Positions 6,626-14,918 of a stretch of 35,102 bases of DNA are shown here, in pieces. The stretch is from Puniceibacterium sediminis (lineage in GTDB: Bacteria > Pseudomonadota > Alphaproteobacteria > Rhodobacterales > Rhodobacteraceae). The notes beneath the pieces are model-generated. The model did not search any database, was not told where the DNA came from, and saw only the letters and a list, made by a program, of their open reading frames with translations. Within the stretch, counting starts at the first letter, position 1. The number at the start of each line of letters is the position of its first letter. The DNA is taken from positions 1 through 35,102 of the forward strand of contig NZ_FZNN01000029.1 of the NCBI RefSeq assembly GCF_900188035.1, given 5' to 3'. The translations under genes and the position numbers were made by a program.

Positions 6626-8224
6626 ATGGCCGTTTCCAGCACCCACCCGTCCGCCCCCCGCAAGCGGTTTGCCCTTGTCGCAATCGGCGGGCTGGTCGGC
6701 GTGGAACTCCTCCTGCTCAGCCTGCTTTACCAGCATGACTTTGTCTTTACCTGCCGCGACAGCCTTCCGGTCATGCTCTGCGCCGCGCTGGGGCGGGCTG
6801 TGCCGCGCGCTGTGGGTATCCTTGCTGCGCTGTCGCTGTTTGCCGTGGCGCGCCGGGGGCGGATTTCCGGCCTGTGGGGCGCGCCCGATCTGCGCCGGGG
6901 GCTGTGGGTGAACCTCGCCGGGTTTGCATTTATCCTGGCGCCCTGGGCCCTGCTGACGGATGCCAGCGGCGCGGCGGTTATCGCTTTTGGCGCTCTCCTG
7001 TGGCTTGTGGGGCTGGCAATCGCCGCCACCGGCGTGCTGCGGATGATCGCCCCCGCGCAGGCCTGGAGGAATACTCTGGCGGGACAGGGCAGCCTGCTTG
7101 TGGCGCTGTTCGTCGTGGGCGCGCTGTTGCCGGAAATCGGCGCTGGCCTGATGCCGCTGTGGAGCATTCCGGCGGTCACGGACATCACCTTTGCCGCCGT
7201 CCGCCTCAGCCTTGAGGCGTTGGGCTATGCGCCATCAACCGACATCGCGGAAAAGGCGATAGGCGCCGGTAATTTCTTTGTGCGGGTCGGTCCGCAATGT
7301 TCGGGTGTCGAGGGCTTTGCGCTGATCACAGTTTTCCTCACACTCTATGTGGCGCTGTTCCGCCGTGATCTGCGGTTTCCCCACGCACTGCTGCTGTTTC
7401 CCATCGGGCTTCTGGCAAGCTGGGTGTTCAACGTCCTGCGCATCACCGCCCTGATCGTCATCGGGATCGAAGGCGCACCGGAACTGGCCATCGGCGGATT
7501 TCATTCCCATGCGGGCTGGCTCGCGTTTACGCTGCTGTCCATCGGCCTGATCGCCGTATCGCGCACCACTCCGGCCTTTGCCGCAAAGCCGCGACAGACG
7601 CACCCCCTGCCCTCGTTTCTAAGCGATCCTGTGACGGCGCAGATCCTGCCCTTTATCGTCTTCATGGCCAGCGCGCTTCTGGCGTCAACCTTTGTCGCCG
7701 ATCCGGCCCGAGTCTATCCCCTGCGCGCAGGGGCGGTGGGGGCGGCGCTGGCGCTGGTCTGGCCGTGGTTCCGGGCCCTGCCATGGCGGCTGGACCCGGT
7801 ATCGCTGCTGACCGGCGCGGCGGTCGGGCTGGCCTGGATCGCATCGTCCCCGCCGGCAGCAGAGGGACAGTCCGCCCCCTTTGCCGGGATGGGAATCGGG
7901 ATGACCGCGCTGTGGATCGGCGCCCGCGTCATCGGCACGACGCTTCTGGTGCCCCTGATAGAAGAGGCGCTGTTTCGCGGCTACCTGATCGACCGCCTCG
8001 CGCCGTCACGGCAGGTGGTTCCGATGATCGTGGCAATCGTTCTGGGCGCGGTCCTGTTTGCCCTGCTGCATGACAGGTGGCTGGCGGCCGGCCTTTCGGG
8101 CGTTGCATTCGGGGCGCTGGTCTGGCGGTCTGACAACCTGACCGATGCGATTTCCGCCCATGCCATGGCCAACGGACTTATCGTCGCTTGGGCTTTGGCG
8201 ACAGGTGCGTGGCATATCATCTGA
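6626..8224 (+). CDS. xrtE: Exosortase E/CPBP protease fusion (VPEID-CTERM system)
   Basis: A 532-residue multi-pass inner-membrane protein. The N-terminal half is an exosortase with the catalytic triad Cys225 (QCSGVEG), Arg272 (NVLRI) and His295 (HSHAGW). The C-terminal part is a CPBP (CAAX-type) intramembrane protease with EEALFRGY (Glu446/447, Arg451), His482 (ALLHDRW) and a second His in AISAHAMANG. This fusion architecture defines exosortase E. It would process the VPEIS-bearing protein encoded just upstream and perhaps other envelope proteins. The ATG at 6626 is preferred over upstream non-ATG starts because the upstream 25 residues are not hydrophobic and run through the intergenic region; the ribosome site is weak (GAG). 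Why a second protease is fused is not known; it may trim the remnant of the sorting signal. Confidence 0.88.
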   Translation: MAVSSTHPSAPRKRFALVAIGGLVGVELLLLSLLYQHDFVFTCRDSLPVMLCAALGRAVPRAVGILAALSLFAVARRGRISGLWGAPDLRRGLWVNLAGFAFILAPWALLTDASGAAVIAFGALLWLVGLAIAATGVLRMIAPAQAWRNTLAGQGSLLVALFVVGALLPEIGAGLMPLWSIPAVTDITFAAVRLSLEALGYAPSTDIAEKAIGAGNFFVRVGPQCSGVEGFALITVFLTLYVALFRRDLRFPHALLLFPIGLLASWVFNVLRITALIVIGIEGAPELAIGGFHSHAGWLAFTLLSIGLIAVSRTTPAFAAKPRQTHPLPSFLSDPVTAQILPFIVFMASALLASTFVADPARVYPLRAGAVGAALALVWPWFRALPWRLDPVSLLTGAAVGLAWIASSPPAAEGQSAPFAGMGIGMTALWIGARVIGTTLLVPLIEEALFRGYLIDRLAPSRQVVPMIVAIVLGAVLFALLHDRWLAAGLSGVAFGALVWRSDNLTDAISAHAMANGLIVAWALATGAWHII

Positions 8225-8522
8225 TCCCTCTGCGCTGACTGCGGGGCCCGACCGTTCTAGAGCGCGCTGCATGACCACCATTTTTGGGCGGAATAGCCTG
8301 CTTACTGCCACCAAGCGCGCATCGTAACCGACTTGATATCAGCAAAAATGAGTGCATTTCGGCCTTATCGTGAGGCTGGATGTAATCTCTTCAAGGCGGC
8401 TGGACAAAATATACCCAATTTGGCGCCGAAGCGATGTTCCGGGGGCACGCCCCTCTGAATCGCCACCGCCTTGGTTTAGATACACACGACACTATGACGG
8501 GACGTTCCGGAAGCAGAGGACC

Positions 8523-8620
8523 GGATACCATGCTCGGCGCTGGATCGAAGCCAGAATGCGCCGTCTCAAAACCTTTGGAGAACGTGTTGCTGCAAGCGCT
8601 GTCCTGACCGGCAGAATGCC
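8523..8620 (+). pseudogene. Degenerate IS5-type transposase C-terminal fragment
   Basis: About 30 codons read GYHARRWIEARMRRLKTFGE, followed by RVAAS. This resembles the catalytic-Glu region of IS5-family transposases (H-R-R-S-W/R-I/V-E-A-K/R-M-R-C-L-K-x-F-G-x-R-x-A). It is a different subtype from the element at 2064-3154, which has RRSRVETK. The frame decays on both sides and I see no terminal repeats. Confidence 0.45.
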
Positions 8621-8821
8621 GAAAAACATACCCGAATGCGGAACACCCGGCTTCATTGCTGTGCCGCGAATAGCGAGTGTTCAACAGAACCCGCCATAAT
8701 TAGCAGCCACTGCGGGACGGTCGGTGATAATTTGAACGAAGCGGCTTGTCTTATGCTGAACTTGGCTCCTGAGATTGAAGGAGCGCTGCCCACCACACTA
8801 TTAGTAGCAGGTACGATCTGA

Positions 8822-8853
8822 AACCGCCTGCTGGACGCAATGCCAGCAGGCGG
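8822..8853 (-). terminator. Strong 12-bp stem-loop, possible terminator of the TRAP operon
   Basis: ACCGCCTGCTGG and its exact complement flank an 8-base loop. On the minus strand the stem is followed by TTCAG and on the plus strand by CTGCC, so the minus reading is slightly more terminator-like. It lies about 240 bases beyond the last TRAP gene. It could instead end transcripts from the exosortase side. Confidence 0.45.
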
Positions 8854-9094
8854 TCTGCCTTCCGGGGAAGGCTACGATGCGGGATGGGCCGCCTGTTGCA
8901 CTGGCGACTTTGGAGGACTCGGCTTCGCCCCGACCATTGTGGCCGAAGCGATGCCGAGCGAAAAATCGGCCTTCAGGATACCCAGTGGCTGGCCTGGTCA
9001 CAGACCTTGTCCACACAGTTTGCTGGCCACATCGCTGGTCCTCCCTGATGCGCCAGGCGTGCTTCAGCCGACCAGTCGGCCGCTGATGGGGCCT

Positions 9095-10072
9095 TTAGAG
9101 CTTGTTGATCTCTTCCAGCATACCTTGTGGCCACGAAGCCGACAGAGGCGAGTCGAGATAGAGCTTTTGGGCGTGGTCCTGAAACGCTTTCAGATCGGGT
9201 TCATAGACCTTCAGTCCTTCGCCCTTGAAGAATTCAACAAGGTCATGTTCCTGCTCCAGGTACTGTTCGTCTGACCAGGCGGTCGCCTTGTCGGCGGCGG
9301 CTTGCATGGTCGTTTGCTGTTCCGGGGTCATCGCGTCCCAGACCTTGGCCGAGATCAGCAGCATCCCGAAGCCGACGTTGTGCGAGGTCATTACAATCTG
9401 GTCAGTGACTTCATAGAACTTCATCGCCTTGTCGTTGGGCAGGGGGTTGTCCTGACCATCCACGACGCCGGTTTGAAGCGCGGTATACAGTTCGGAGTAG
9501 GCGATCGGCACCGGATTCGCGCCCAGAGCCTTGCCAAGGAACTGCCAGCTTTCGCCGCCGGGCATGCGCAGCTTGACGCCTGCCATGTCCGCCGGTGTCT
9601 TGATCTCTTTGTCACCCTTCAGGTTCACCTGACGCGTTCCATAGTAGAAGGTGCCCAGGATCACGACACCCAGCTGATCATGGGCGATCTGGCGGAAATG
9701 ATCGCCGACCGGCGATGCGAAGATCGACTTCAGGTGCTTCTGGTCACGCACCACATAAGCTGCGCCAAGGATATCGAATTCCGGCGCCTGTTGTGCAAGG
9801 TCGGATGGCGGCAGGCCCGCCATCTGGATGTTACCGCGCTGGATGCCGATCAGTTCGGTGCCCTGCTTCATCAGAGTGGCGCCAAAATAAGGCTGGAAAT
9901 CGAAATCACCGCCGATTTCCTTGGCAAAGATGTCGACCACGGCCTGTGAGCGGGGCACATCAGGCTGGTTCACGTCAGAGAAGATCAGCGGGGTCTTGTC
10001 CTGAGCTGCGGCCGACAATGTCAGCCCCAGCCCGGCAATGGCCGCCAGTGCGATGGTGTGAAGTGATTTCAT
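9095..10072 (-). CDS. TRAP transporter periplasmic binding protein, DctP family (third copy)
   Basis: A 325-residue protein with a signal peptide (cleavage near SAAAQ, residue 24). It shows the DctP hallmarks: the carboxylate-binding Arg in VKLRMPGGE, the ALQTGVVDGQDNP segment, and the KFYEVTDQIV stretch. It would capture an organic acid in the periplasm and deliver it to the DctQM permease. GGGAGAG lies six bases before the ATG at 10072. It is last in the operon, 30 bases after the lactonase gene. It has no cysteine, unlike the two binding proteins encoded at the operon's 5' end, and is clearly more diverged, so it may bind another ligand or come from a separate acquisition. Confidence 0.88.
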   Translation of the reverse strand: MKSLHTIALAAIAGLGLTLSAAAQDKTPLIFSDVNQPDVPRSQAVVDIFAKEIGGDFDFQPYFGATLMKQGTELIGIQRGNIQMAGLPPSDLAQQAPEFDILGAAYVVRDQKHLKSIFASPVGDHFRQIAHDQLGVVILGTFYYGTRQVNLKGDKEIKTPADMAGVKLRMPGGESWQFLGKALGANPVPIAYSELYTALQTGVVDGQDNPLPNDKAMKFYEVTDQIVMTSHNVGFGMLLISAKVWDAMTPEQQTTMQAAADKATAWSDEQYLEQEHDLVEFFKGEGLKVYEPDLKAFQDHAQKLYLDSPLSASWPQGMLEEINKL

Positions 10073-10102
10073 TTTGTCTCTCCCATGGTTTGCTTCTTCA
10101 GT

Positions 10103-10984
10103 TCAGGCGTCGAAAAGGTGTTCCGGCAGCCCCTGCCCCAGCCCTTGGATGGCGAGGACTGAACCGGCCAGCGGTTCGGCTGCCAGTACGTCGGGGGGCA
10201 GGAATTTTGTAGCGGTGGTGACGAACAGCGTTTTCAGATCCGGCCCGCCAAAGCAGAGGCAGGTCGGGTTGCTCACCGGCAGCGCTATTTCGCGGTCAAT
10301 ACGTCCGTCGGGCGCATAACGGATGATCCGGCCGCCCGCGAAGACCGCCTGCCAGAGGCACCCGTCGGCGTCGACACAGGCGCCGTCCGGGCGGTCTGCG
10401 GTCGCGGTAAAATCCGAGAGGAGTCCACGGCTAGTCGGCGCGCCAGTTTCGTCCAGAGTGATCGTCCAGGTCAGGTGACGGCGGGTGTCGGTGAACCACA
10501 TCCGCCGTCCGTCGGGGGCAAAGGCGATACCGTTTGACACTACAACATCGCTGAAATGCCGCGTCATGGTCCCGTCGGGATCCACGCGGTAAAGGCCGCC
10601 GATGCTGCGGTGCAGTTCGTTGTCCATCGTGCCGATCCAGAGCTGGCCGTGGCAGTCTACCCTGCCGTCATTCAGGCGTGTATCCGGGTGGGTTTCATCC
10701 GGCGTCACGGCAAGCACGCGCGCGTTGGTGCCATCGGCGCTGGCGGTCACCAACGTCAGATCCCGTGCCAGCAGCACCCCGCCAGAGCGCGTCAATGCGA
10801 TACCGCCAAGATAGGTGCCGGGCTGCTCGGTCGCATCGGTCGCACCTGTTTCGGGGTCGAGCGAATACAGAGTCGGCTTTTCGATGTCGATCCAGCGCAG
10901 CCGCTGCGCCCGCGCATCCCACAAGGGGGTTTCGCCCAATTGCGCAGCCGCGCGATGTGCCACCTCTATGACAGGGTTTTTCAT
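10103..10984 (-). CDS. SMP-30/gluconolactonase-family lactonase
   Basis: A 293-residue protein of the SMP-30/regucalcin/gluconolactonase beta-propeller family. Seen are LGETPLWD near the N-terminus (metal-binding Glu), RLNDGRVDCHGQLWIGTMD, VVSNGIAFAPDGRRMWFTDT and DRPDGACVDADGCLW, which supply the divalent-metal ligands Glu, Asn and Asp. No signal peptide, so cytoplasmic. The ATG at 10984 overlaps the dctM stop as ATGA, indicating coupled translation. Placement in a TRAP operon with a dehydrogenase suggests that it opens a lactone formed by oxidation of the imported substrate or present in it. The exact lactone cannot be read from the sequence. Confidence 0.85.
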   Translation of the reverse strand: MKNPVIEVAHRAAAQLGETPLWDARAQRLRWIDIEKPTLYSLDPETGATDATEQPGTYLGGIALTRSGGVLLARDLTLVTASADGTNARVLAVTPDETHPDTRLNDGRVDCHGQLWIGTMDNELHRSIGGLYRVDPDGTMTRHFSDVVVSNGIAFAPDGRRMWFTDTRRHLTWTITLDETGAPTSRGLLSDFTATADRPDGACVDADGCLWQAVFAGGRIIRYAPDGRIDREIALPVSNPTCLCFGGPDLKTLFVTTATKFLPPDVLAAEPLAGSVLAIQGLGQGLPEHLFDA

Positions 10985-12276
10985 CCCCTGTATCCCAGAA
11001 GCCGTGGCAGCCAGAGTACGAAGTCCGGAACAAAGGTGATGATCCCGAGGGCGATGAACAGGGCAATCAGGAACGGCACAAGTTCGCGCACGATCTTTGT
11101 CAGCGGCTCTTTCGTGACTGAGGCCACGATAAACAACAGCAACCCGTAGGGTGGCGTGATCAGACCCAGCATCGCGTTCACCACAACGATCACGCCGAAA
11201 TGCACCAGATCAATCCCAAGCGCTTGGGCCGTCGGGATAAAGATCGGAACTATGATCAACAGGATCGCGCCGGATTCCAGAATGCAGCCAAGCGCCAGGA
11301 ACAGCACGTTGATCGCGATCAGAAAGCCGGTGCGCGACAGTTCGAAATGGGCCAGCCAGTTGGAAAGAGACACCGGAACGTTTTCGCGCGTCACGACATA
11401 CTGAAAGGTCAGGGCGCCGGCGATGAGAATGCCGATGGTCGCGGTCGACCGGGCCGAGCCGAGCAGGGTTTGGTAAAATTGCTTGATGCTGACCGAACGA
11501 TAGAAGGTCACCGAGACGAACAGCGCATAGAAGGCAGCGACAGCGGCGGCCTCGGTCGGTGTCATGATGCCGCCGTAGATGCCGCCCAGCAGGATCACCG
11601 GCAACAGTAGCGCGGGAATCGCCTGAAAGGTCACACGCGGGATGTCGCGCAGCGGGACCGAGGTATCGGTGGGAAAATTGCGGGTGTGGGCGATGATCAT
11701 GTTCATGACCATCAGGACCAGTCCCATCAGCAAACCCGGCATCATTCCTGCGGCGAACAGATAGCCCACCGATTGATCCGACACGAGCGCGTAAAGCACC
11801 ATGGGGATCGACGGTGGAATGATCGGCCCGATGGTCGCGGAGGCCGCAGTGATGGCGGCGGCATAAGAGGCTGAATAGCGCCCGTCCTTGGTCATCATTC
11901 CGATGATGATCTTGCCCATACCCACTGCATCGGCGACGGCCGATCCGGACATGCCGGAAAAGATCAGGGATGAGACCACGTTGACGTGGCCAAGCCCGCC
12001 CTTGAAGCGGCCGACCAGTGCCTCGGCGAACCTTAGAAGCCGGTCAGCGAGCGAACCGACATTCATGATGTCGGCGGCCAGTATGAACAGGGGAATCGCC
12101 AGCAGCGTATAGCTGTTGAACAGGCCTTGAAGCAGGGTCTCGGCGGCGATGGAGGAATCAAACCCCTTTAGCGCCAGATAGACCGACGAGGCACAGATCA
12201 TCGCAAGGCCGATGGACAAACCGCCAATAGCCAGCAGGGCCAGCAACAGGATCGAAAGAAAAAAGGGATCAGTCAT
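10981..12276 (-). CDS. dctM: TRAP transporter large permease, DctM family
   Basis: A 431-residue inner-membrane protein with about 12 hydrophobic segments. It carries DctM signatures such as FSGMSGSAVADAVGMGK and the IIPPSIPMVLY stretch after ATIGPI, which form the substrate/Na+ site. It is the ion-coupled translocation subunit, working with the small DctQ subunit and the periplasmic DctP proteins. Its start overlaps the end of dctQ by 8 bases, and its stop overlaps the lactonase start. Only one DctM is present for three binding proteins in the operon. Confidence 0.92.
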   Translation of the reverse strand: MTDPFFLSILLLALLAIGGLSIGLAMICASSVYLALKGFDSSIAAETLLQGLFNSYTLLAIPLFILAADIMNVGSLADRLLRFAEALVGRFKGGLGHVNVVSSLIFSGMSGSAVADAVGMGKIIIGMMTKDGRYSASYAAAITAASATIGPIIPPSIPMVLYALVSDQSVGYLFAAGMMPGLLMGLVLMVMNMIIAHTRNFPTDTSVPLRDIPRVTFQAIPALLLPVILLGGIYGGIMTPTEAAAVAAFYALFVSVTFYRSVSIKQFYQTLLGSARSTATIGILIAGALTFQYVVTRENVPVSLSNWLAHFELSRTGFLIAINVLFLALGCILESGAILLIIVPIFIPTAQALGIDLVHFGVIVVVNAMLGLITPPYGLLLFIVASVTKEPLTKIVRELVPFLIALFIALGIITFVPDFVLWLPRLLGYRG

Positions 12277-12796
12277 AGTCGTGTGTTTCCGCCGTGACGA
12301 TGTGGGATACAGGGACTGGCGTGGTATTGCGGACCGCGTGCCAGACCGTGATCAGGCAGCGCAGGATGACAGCCAGTGCGAAGGGGATGTAGATTGAGAA
12401 TACCCAATCGAAGCGGATCTTCATGTAGGCGGTCTTTTCGATTTTCATGAAGGTGACGTAGTCCCAGATCTGCGGAAGCGTCCAAACGAAAATCGCCGCG
12501 CAGGTCAGGCCCGTGATGATATCGAGCGTTCTTTGCGCGTTGCGCGGCAGCAGGGTGTAAAGGATATCGAGCCGGATCACGTCGCGTTCGCTGACGACGA
12601 AGGCATATCCGAACAGGATGCCCCAGAGCCAGGCGATGGCGACAAATTCGACTGTCCAGCCCAGAGGGAGGTTCAGCAGATAGCGGAAAACGATCTGGAT
12701 CAGGAAGCTGGCAAAGAGCGCCCCAAGAATCAGCGCTAGCAGGTTTTCGGCGCGCCGGTGCAGCCAGCCAAACAATGGTCTCGTACGAATGATCAT
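12269..12796 (-). CDS. dctQ: TRAP transporter small permease, DctQ family
   Basis: A 175-residue protein with four hydrophobic segments and the DctQ-typical FRYLLNLPLGWTVEFVAIA stretch after the first helix, then SERDVIRLDIL. It stabilises DctM and helps dock the loaded DctP protein. GGGGAG precedes the ATG at 12796 by two to three bases (GGGGAGTCATG), with further starts unlikely. It overlaps dctM by 8 bases. The C-terminal tail (ETHDYD) is cytoplasmic and short. Confidence 0.9.
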   Translation of the reverse strand: MIIRTRPLFGWLHRRAENLLALILGALFASFLIQIVFRYLLNLPLGWTVEFVAIAWLWGILFGYAFVVSERDVIRLDILYTLLPRNAQRTLDIITGLTCAAIFVWTLPQIWDYVTFMKIEKTAYMKIRFDWVFSIYIPFALAVILRCLITVWHAVRNTTPVPVSHIVTAETHDYD

Positions 12797-12811
12797 GACT
12801 CCCCGATGATG

Positions 12812-12834
12812 CGGCCCCGGGGGTGCCGGGGCCG
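12812..12834 (-). terminator. GC-rich stem-loop between dctP2 and dctQ
   Basis: CGGCCCCGG and CCGGGGCCG form a perfect 9-bp stem with a 5-base loop, in the 44-base gap between a binding-protein gene and the permease genes. No T-run follows, so I read it as a partial terminator or mRNA-stability element that raises binding protein over permease. Confidence 0.45.
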
Positions 12835-12840
12835 TCTGGT

Positions 12841-13836
12841 TCAGTTTGCGTTTATCTTGTCGAGCAGCCCTTCGGGCCAGTCGTCGGCGAATTTCGACGT
12901 CTTGTAGACCCCGAGAACGTGTTCGCGGAATGCGGTCAGGTCGGGTTCGTAGACCTTCAGGCCTTCCGCTTCGAAAAAGCTGACCAGTTCCGCTTCTTGC
13001 GTGAGGACATAGTCCGCCATGTCATTTTCGAATCCGTCGGCGCAGGTCTGAAGCCGTTCCTGCTGGTCTGATGAGAGGCTGTCCCATTTGGACATCGACA
13101 CCACGAAGACGTTGTTGGACATACGGTGCCCGGTCAGGACGATCTGGTCCGTGACTTCGTAGAACTTCATCGACTTGTCTGTAGGTAGCGGGTTGTCCTG
13201 ACCGTCAATCGCGCCGGTCTGAAGTGCAGTATAAACTTCGGTGAACGCCATCGGGGTCGGGTTCGCGCCCAGTGCTTCGCCCAGAAACTGCCAGCCTTCA
13301 CCGCCCGGCATCCTCAGCTTGACGCCTTGCAGGTCTGCGGGTGTCATCACTTTCCTGTCGCCGCGGATGTTCACATGGCGGGTGCCGATATAGGGCCAGG
13401 CCAGAACCTTGATTCCGGTTGAATCCTCGATCTTGGCAACCAGATCGTCCAGGACGTCGCTGTCATAGACCCGGCGCATATGTTCAATGTCGCGGAACAG
13501 GTAGGCGGTGCCGAGGATAGAGGTTTCGGGCACCTGATTGTAAAAATCAAAGACGGCGAGGCTGGCCATATCAAGGTTGCCGCGCTGCATCGACGTCAGC
13601 TCGGTGCCTTGCTTGACCAAGGTTGCTCCGTGGTAGGGCTGAAAGTCGAACGCGTCGCTCAGGCAGCCTGCAAATCCTTTGTCCAGAATGGCGCTGCGCG
13701 GATCGCTTTCCTGGACCGTATCCGAATAGATCAGCGTCGGCGCTTCCTGGGCAAGAGCGGCACCGGCCGCCAGTCCGGCGGCGAGGCCGATGGCCGATGC
13801 CAGCGTCCGGGCTGACCGTGTGGGTTGAATGATCAT
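12841..13836 (-). CDS. TRAP transporter periplasmic binding protein, DctP family (second copy)
   Basis: A 331-residue protein with a signal peptide (cleavage near GAALAQ, residue about 29). It shows VKLRMPGGEGW (ligand-carboxylate Arg) and YTALQTGAIDGQDNPLP. It is a close paralogue of the protein encoded at 13901-14884: long identical runs such as VPETSILGTAYLFRD and KVLAWPYIGTRHVNI. Both have a cysteine near residue 60 (GCLSD/TCLGD) and another near 270 (QTCADG/QVCSKE), which could form a disulphide in the periplasm. GAGGA lies about 11 bases upstream of the ATG at 13836. It probably arose by tandem duplication and may extend the substrate range of the shared DctQM permease. Confidence 0.88.
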   Translation of the reverse strand: MIIQPTRSARTLASAIGLAAGLAAGAALAQEAPTLIYSDTVQESDPRSAILDKGFAGCLSDAFDFQPYHGATLVKQGTELTSMQRGNLDMASLAVFDFYNQVPETSILGTAYLFRDIEHMRRVYDSDVLDDLVAKIEDSTGIKVLAWPYIGTRHVNIRGDRKVMTPADLQGVKLRMPGGEGWQFLGEALGANPTPMAFTEVYTALQTGAIDGQDNPLPTDKSMKFYEVTDQIVLTGHRMSNNVFVVSMSKWDSLSSDQQERLQTCADGFENDMADYVLTQEAELVSFFEAEGLKVYEPDLTAFREHVLGVYKTSKFADDWPEGLLDKINAN

Positions 13837-13862
13837 TCCATTTTCCTCTCATGTGTTATGAC

Positions 13863-13895
13863 TGTGGCGCCCGATCCAAGCGAACGGGCACCACT
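13863..13895 (-). terminator. Stem-loop between the first two dctP genes
   Basis: TGTGGCGCCCG and CGGGCACCAC pair with one mismatch around a 12-base loop, in the 64-base gap between the paralogous binding-protein genes. No T-run. It probably protects the upstream mRNA or attenuates transcription, like the hairpin at 12812-12834. Confidence 0.35.
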
Positions 13896-13900
13896 TTGGC

Positions 13901-14884
13901 TCAAAGGCCGTTGATCTTTTCGATCAGCCCTTCTGGCCAGTCATTCGAGTAAGTGGAGTTGCGGAAGTATTCGAGCACATGGGTGCGGAATGCCGCCTTG
14001 TCGGGTTCGTAGACGTCGAGACCTTCGTTCTTGAAGAAGTCCACCAGTTCGGATTCCTGACGGATCGTGTCATTGCTCAGCGCTGTCTCGAACTCCTTGG
14101 AGCAGACCTGAAGCTTGGCCTGCTGATCAGGAGTCAGGCTGTCCCACTTGGATTTTGCCATTGAAAACACGTTTGCGGCCAGAAGATGCCCGGTCAGGAT
14201 GATCTGGTCGGTCACTTCGTAGAACTTCATCTGCTTGTCGGCCGGCAGCGGGTTGTCCTGACCATCGATCGCGCCCGTCTGAAGCGCTGTATAGACTTCG
14301 GTAAAGGCAAGCGGTGTGGGGTTGGCACCCAAAGCTTCGCCAACGAACTGCCAGCCTTCGCCGCCGGGCATGCGAAGTTTGATACCGGCCAGATCGGCGG
14401 GGGTCATTACCTTCTTGTCGCCACGGATGTTGACGTGGCGGGTGCCGATGTAGGGCCAGGCCAGGACCTTGATCCCGGTCTTTTCCTCGATTGCGGCGAT
14501 CAGGGGCTTCAGCTCTTCTGAATCGTAGGTCTTGCGCAGGTGGTCATAGTCGCGGAACAGATATGCGGTGCCGAGGATCGAGGTTTCGGGCACCTGATTG
14601 TTGAAGTCGTAGATCGCAAGCGCCGCCATATCGAGGTTGCCGCGCTGCATCGCTGTCAGTTCGGTGCCCTGCTTGAAAAGGGTGGCACCGAAATAGGGCG
14701 TGAATTTGAACTGGTCCCCCAGACAGGTGGCGAAGGTTTCGCGCAGGATAGTGCTGCGGCGGTCTGTCTCTTGTACCGTGTCGGAATAGGTCAGTTCTAC
14801 TACGTCCTGCGCCATGGCGGCGACAGAGGACAGCCCGAGTGCAAGCGCTGCGGCGGCACCCTTCAGGTGGTTGAGTTTTCGCAT
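13901..14884 (-). CDS. TRAP transporter periplasmic binding protein, DctP family (first copy)
   Basis: A 327-residue protein with a signal peptide (MRKLNHLKG start, cleavage near AAMAQ). It has IKLRMPGGEGW, YTALQTGAIDGQDNPLP and KFYEVTDQI, as in the DctP family. The start is the ATG at 14884, preceded by GGGAGGAGACC. A longer frame extends 34 codons upstream but lacks a ribosome site and would bury the signal peptide. It follows the dehydrogenase gene by 34 bases and is the first transporter gene of the operon. It is the close paralogue of the protein encoded at 12841-13836, including the shared cysteine pair. Confidence 0.9.
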   Translation of the reverse strand: MRKLNHLKGAAAALALGLSSVAAMAQDVVELTYSDTVQETDRRSTILRETFATCLGDQFKFTPYFGATLFKQGTELTAMQRGNLDMAALAIYDFNNQVPETSILGTAYLFRDYDHLRKTYDSEELKPLIAAIEEKTGIKVLAWPYIGTRHVNIRGDKKVMTPADLAGIKLRMPGGEGWQFVGEALGANPTPLAFTEVYTALQTGAIDGQDNPLPADKQMKFYEVTDQIILTGHLLAANVFSMAKSKWDSLTPDQQAKLQVCSKEFETALSNDTIRQESELVDFFKNEGLDVYEPDKAAFRTHVLEYFRNSTYSNDWPEGLIEKINGL

Positions 14885-14918
14885 GGTCTCCTCCCTGAGA
14901 TCGCGATGATTTGCCGGT

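Larger units (their letters stand above)
8225..9094. other. 870-bp stretch without an intact gene
   Basis: This interval separates the exosortase locus from the TRAP operon. It contains a degenerate IS5-type transposase fragment (8523-8620) and one strong hairpin (8822-8853). Several short frames exist on both strands but none has a ribosome site or recognisable content. Confidence 0.5.

Noticed and set aside
8801-9016. 71-codon minus-strand frame reading through the hairpin
   Set aside because: It contains the inverted repeat at 8822-8853 and has low-complexity basic composition, so it is unlikely to be translated.
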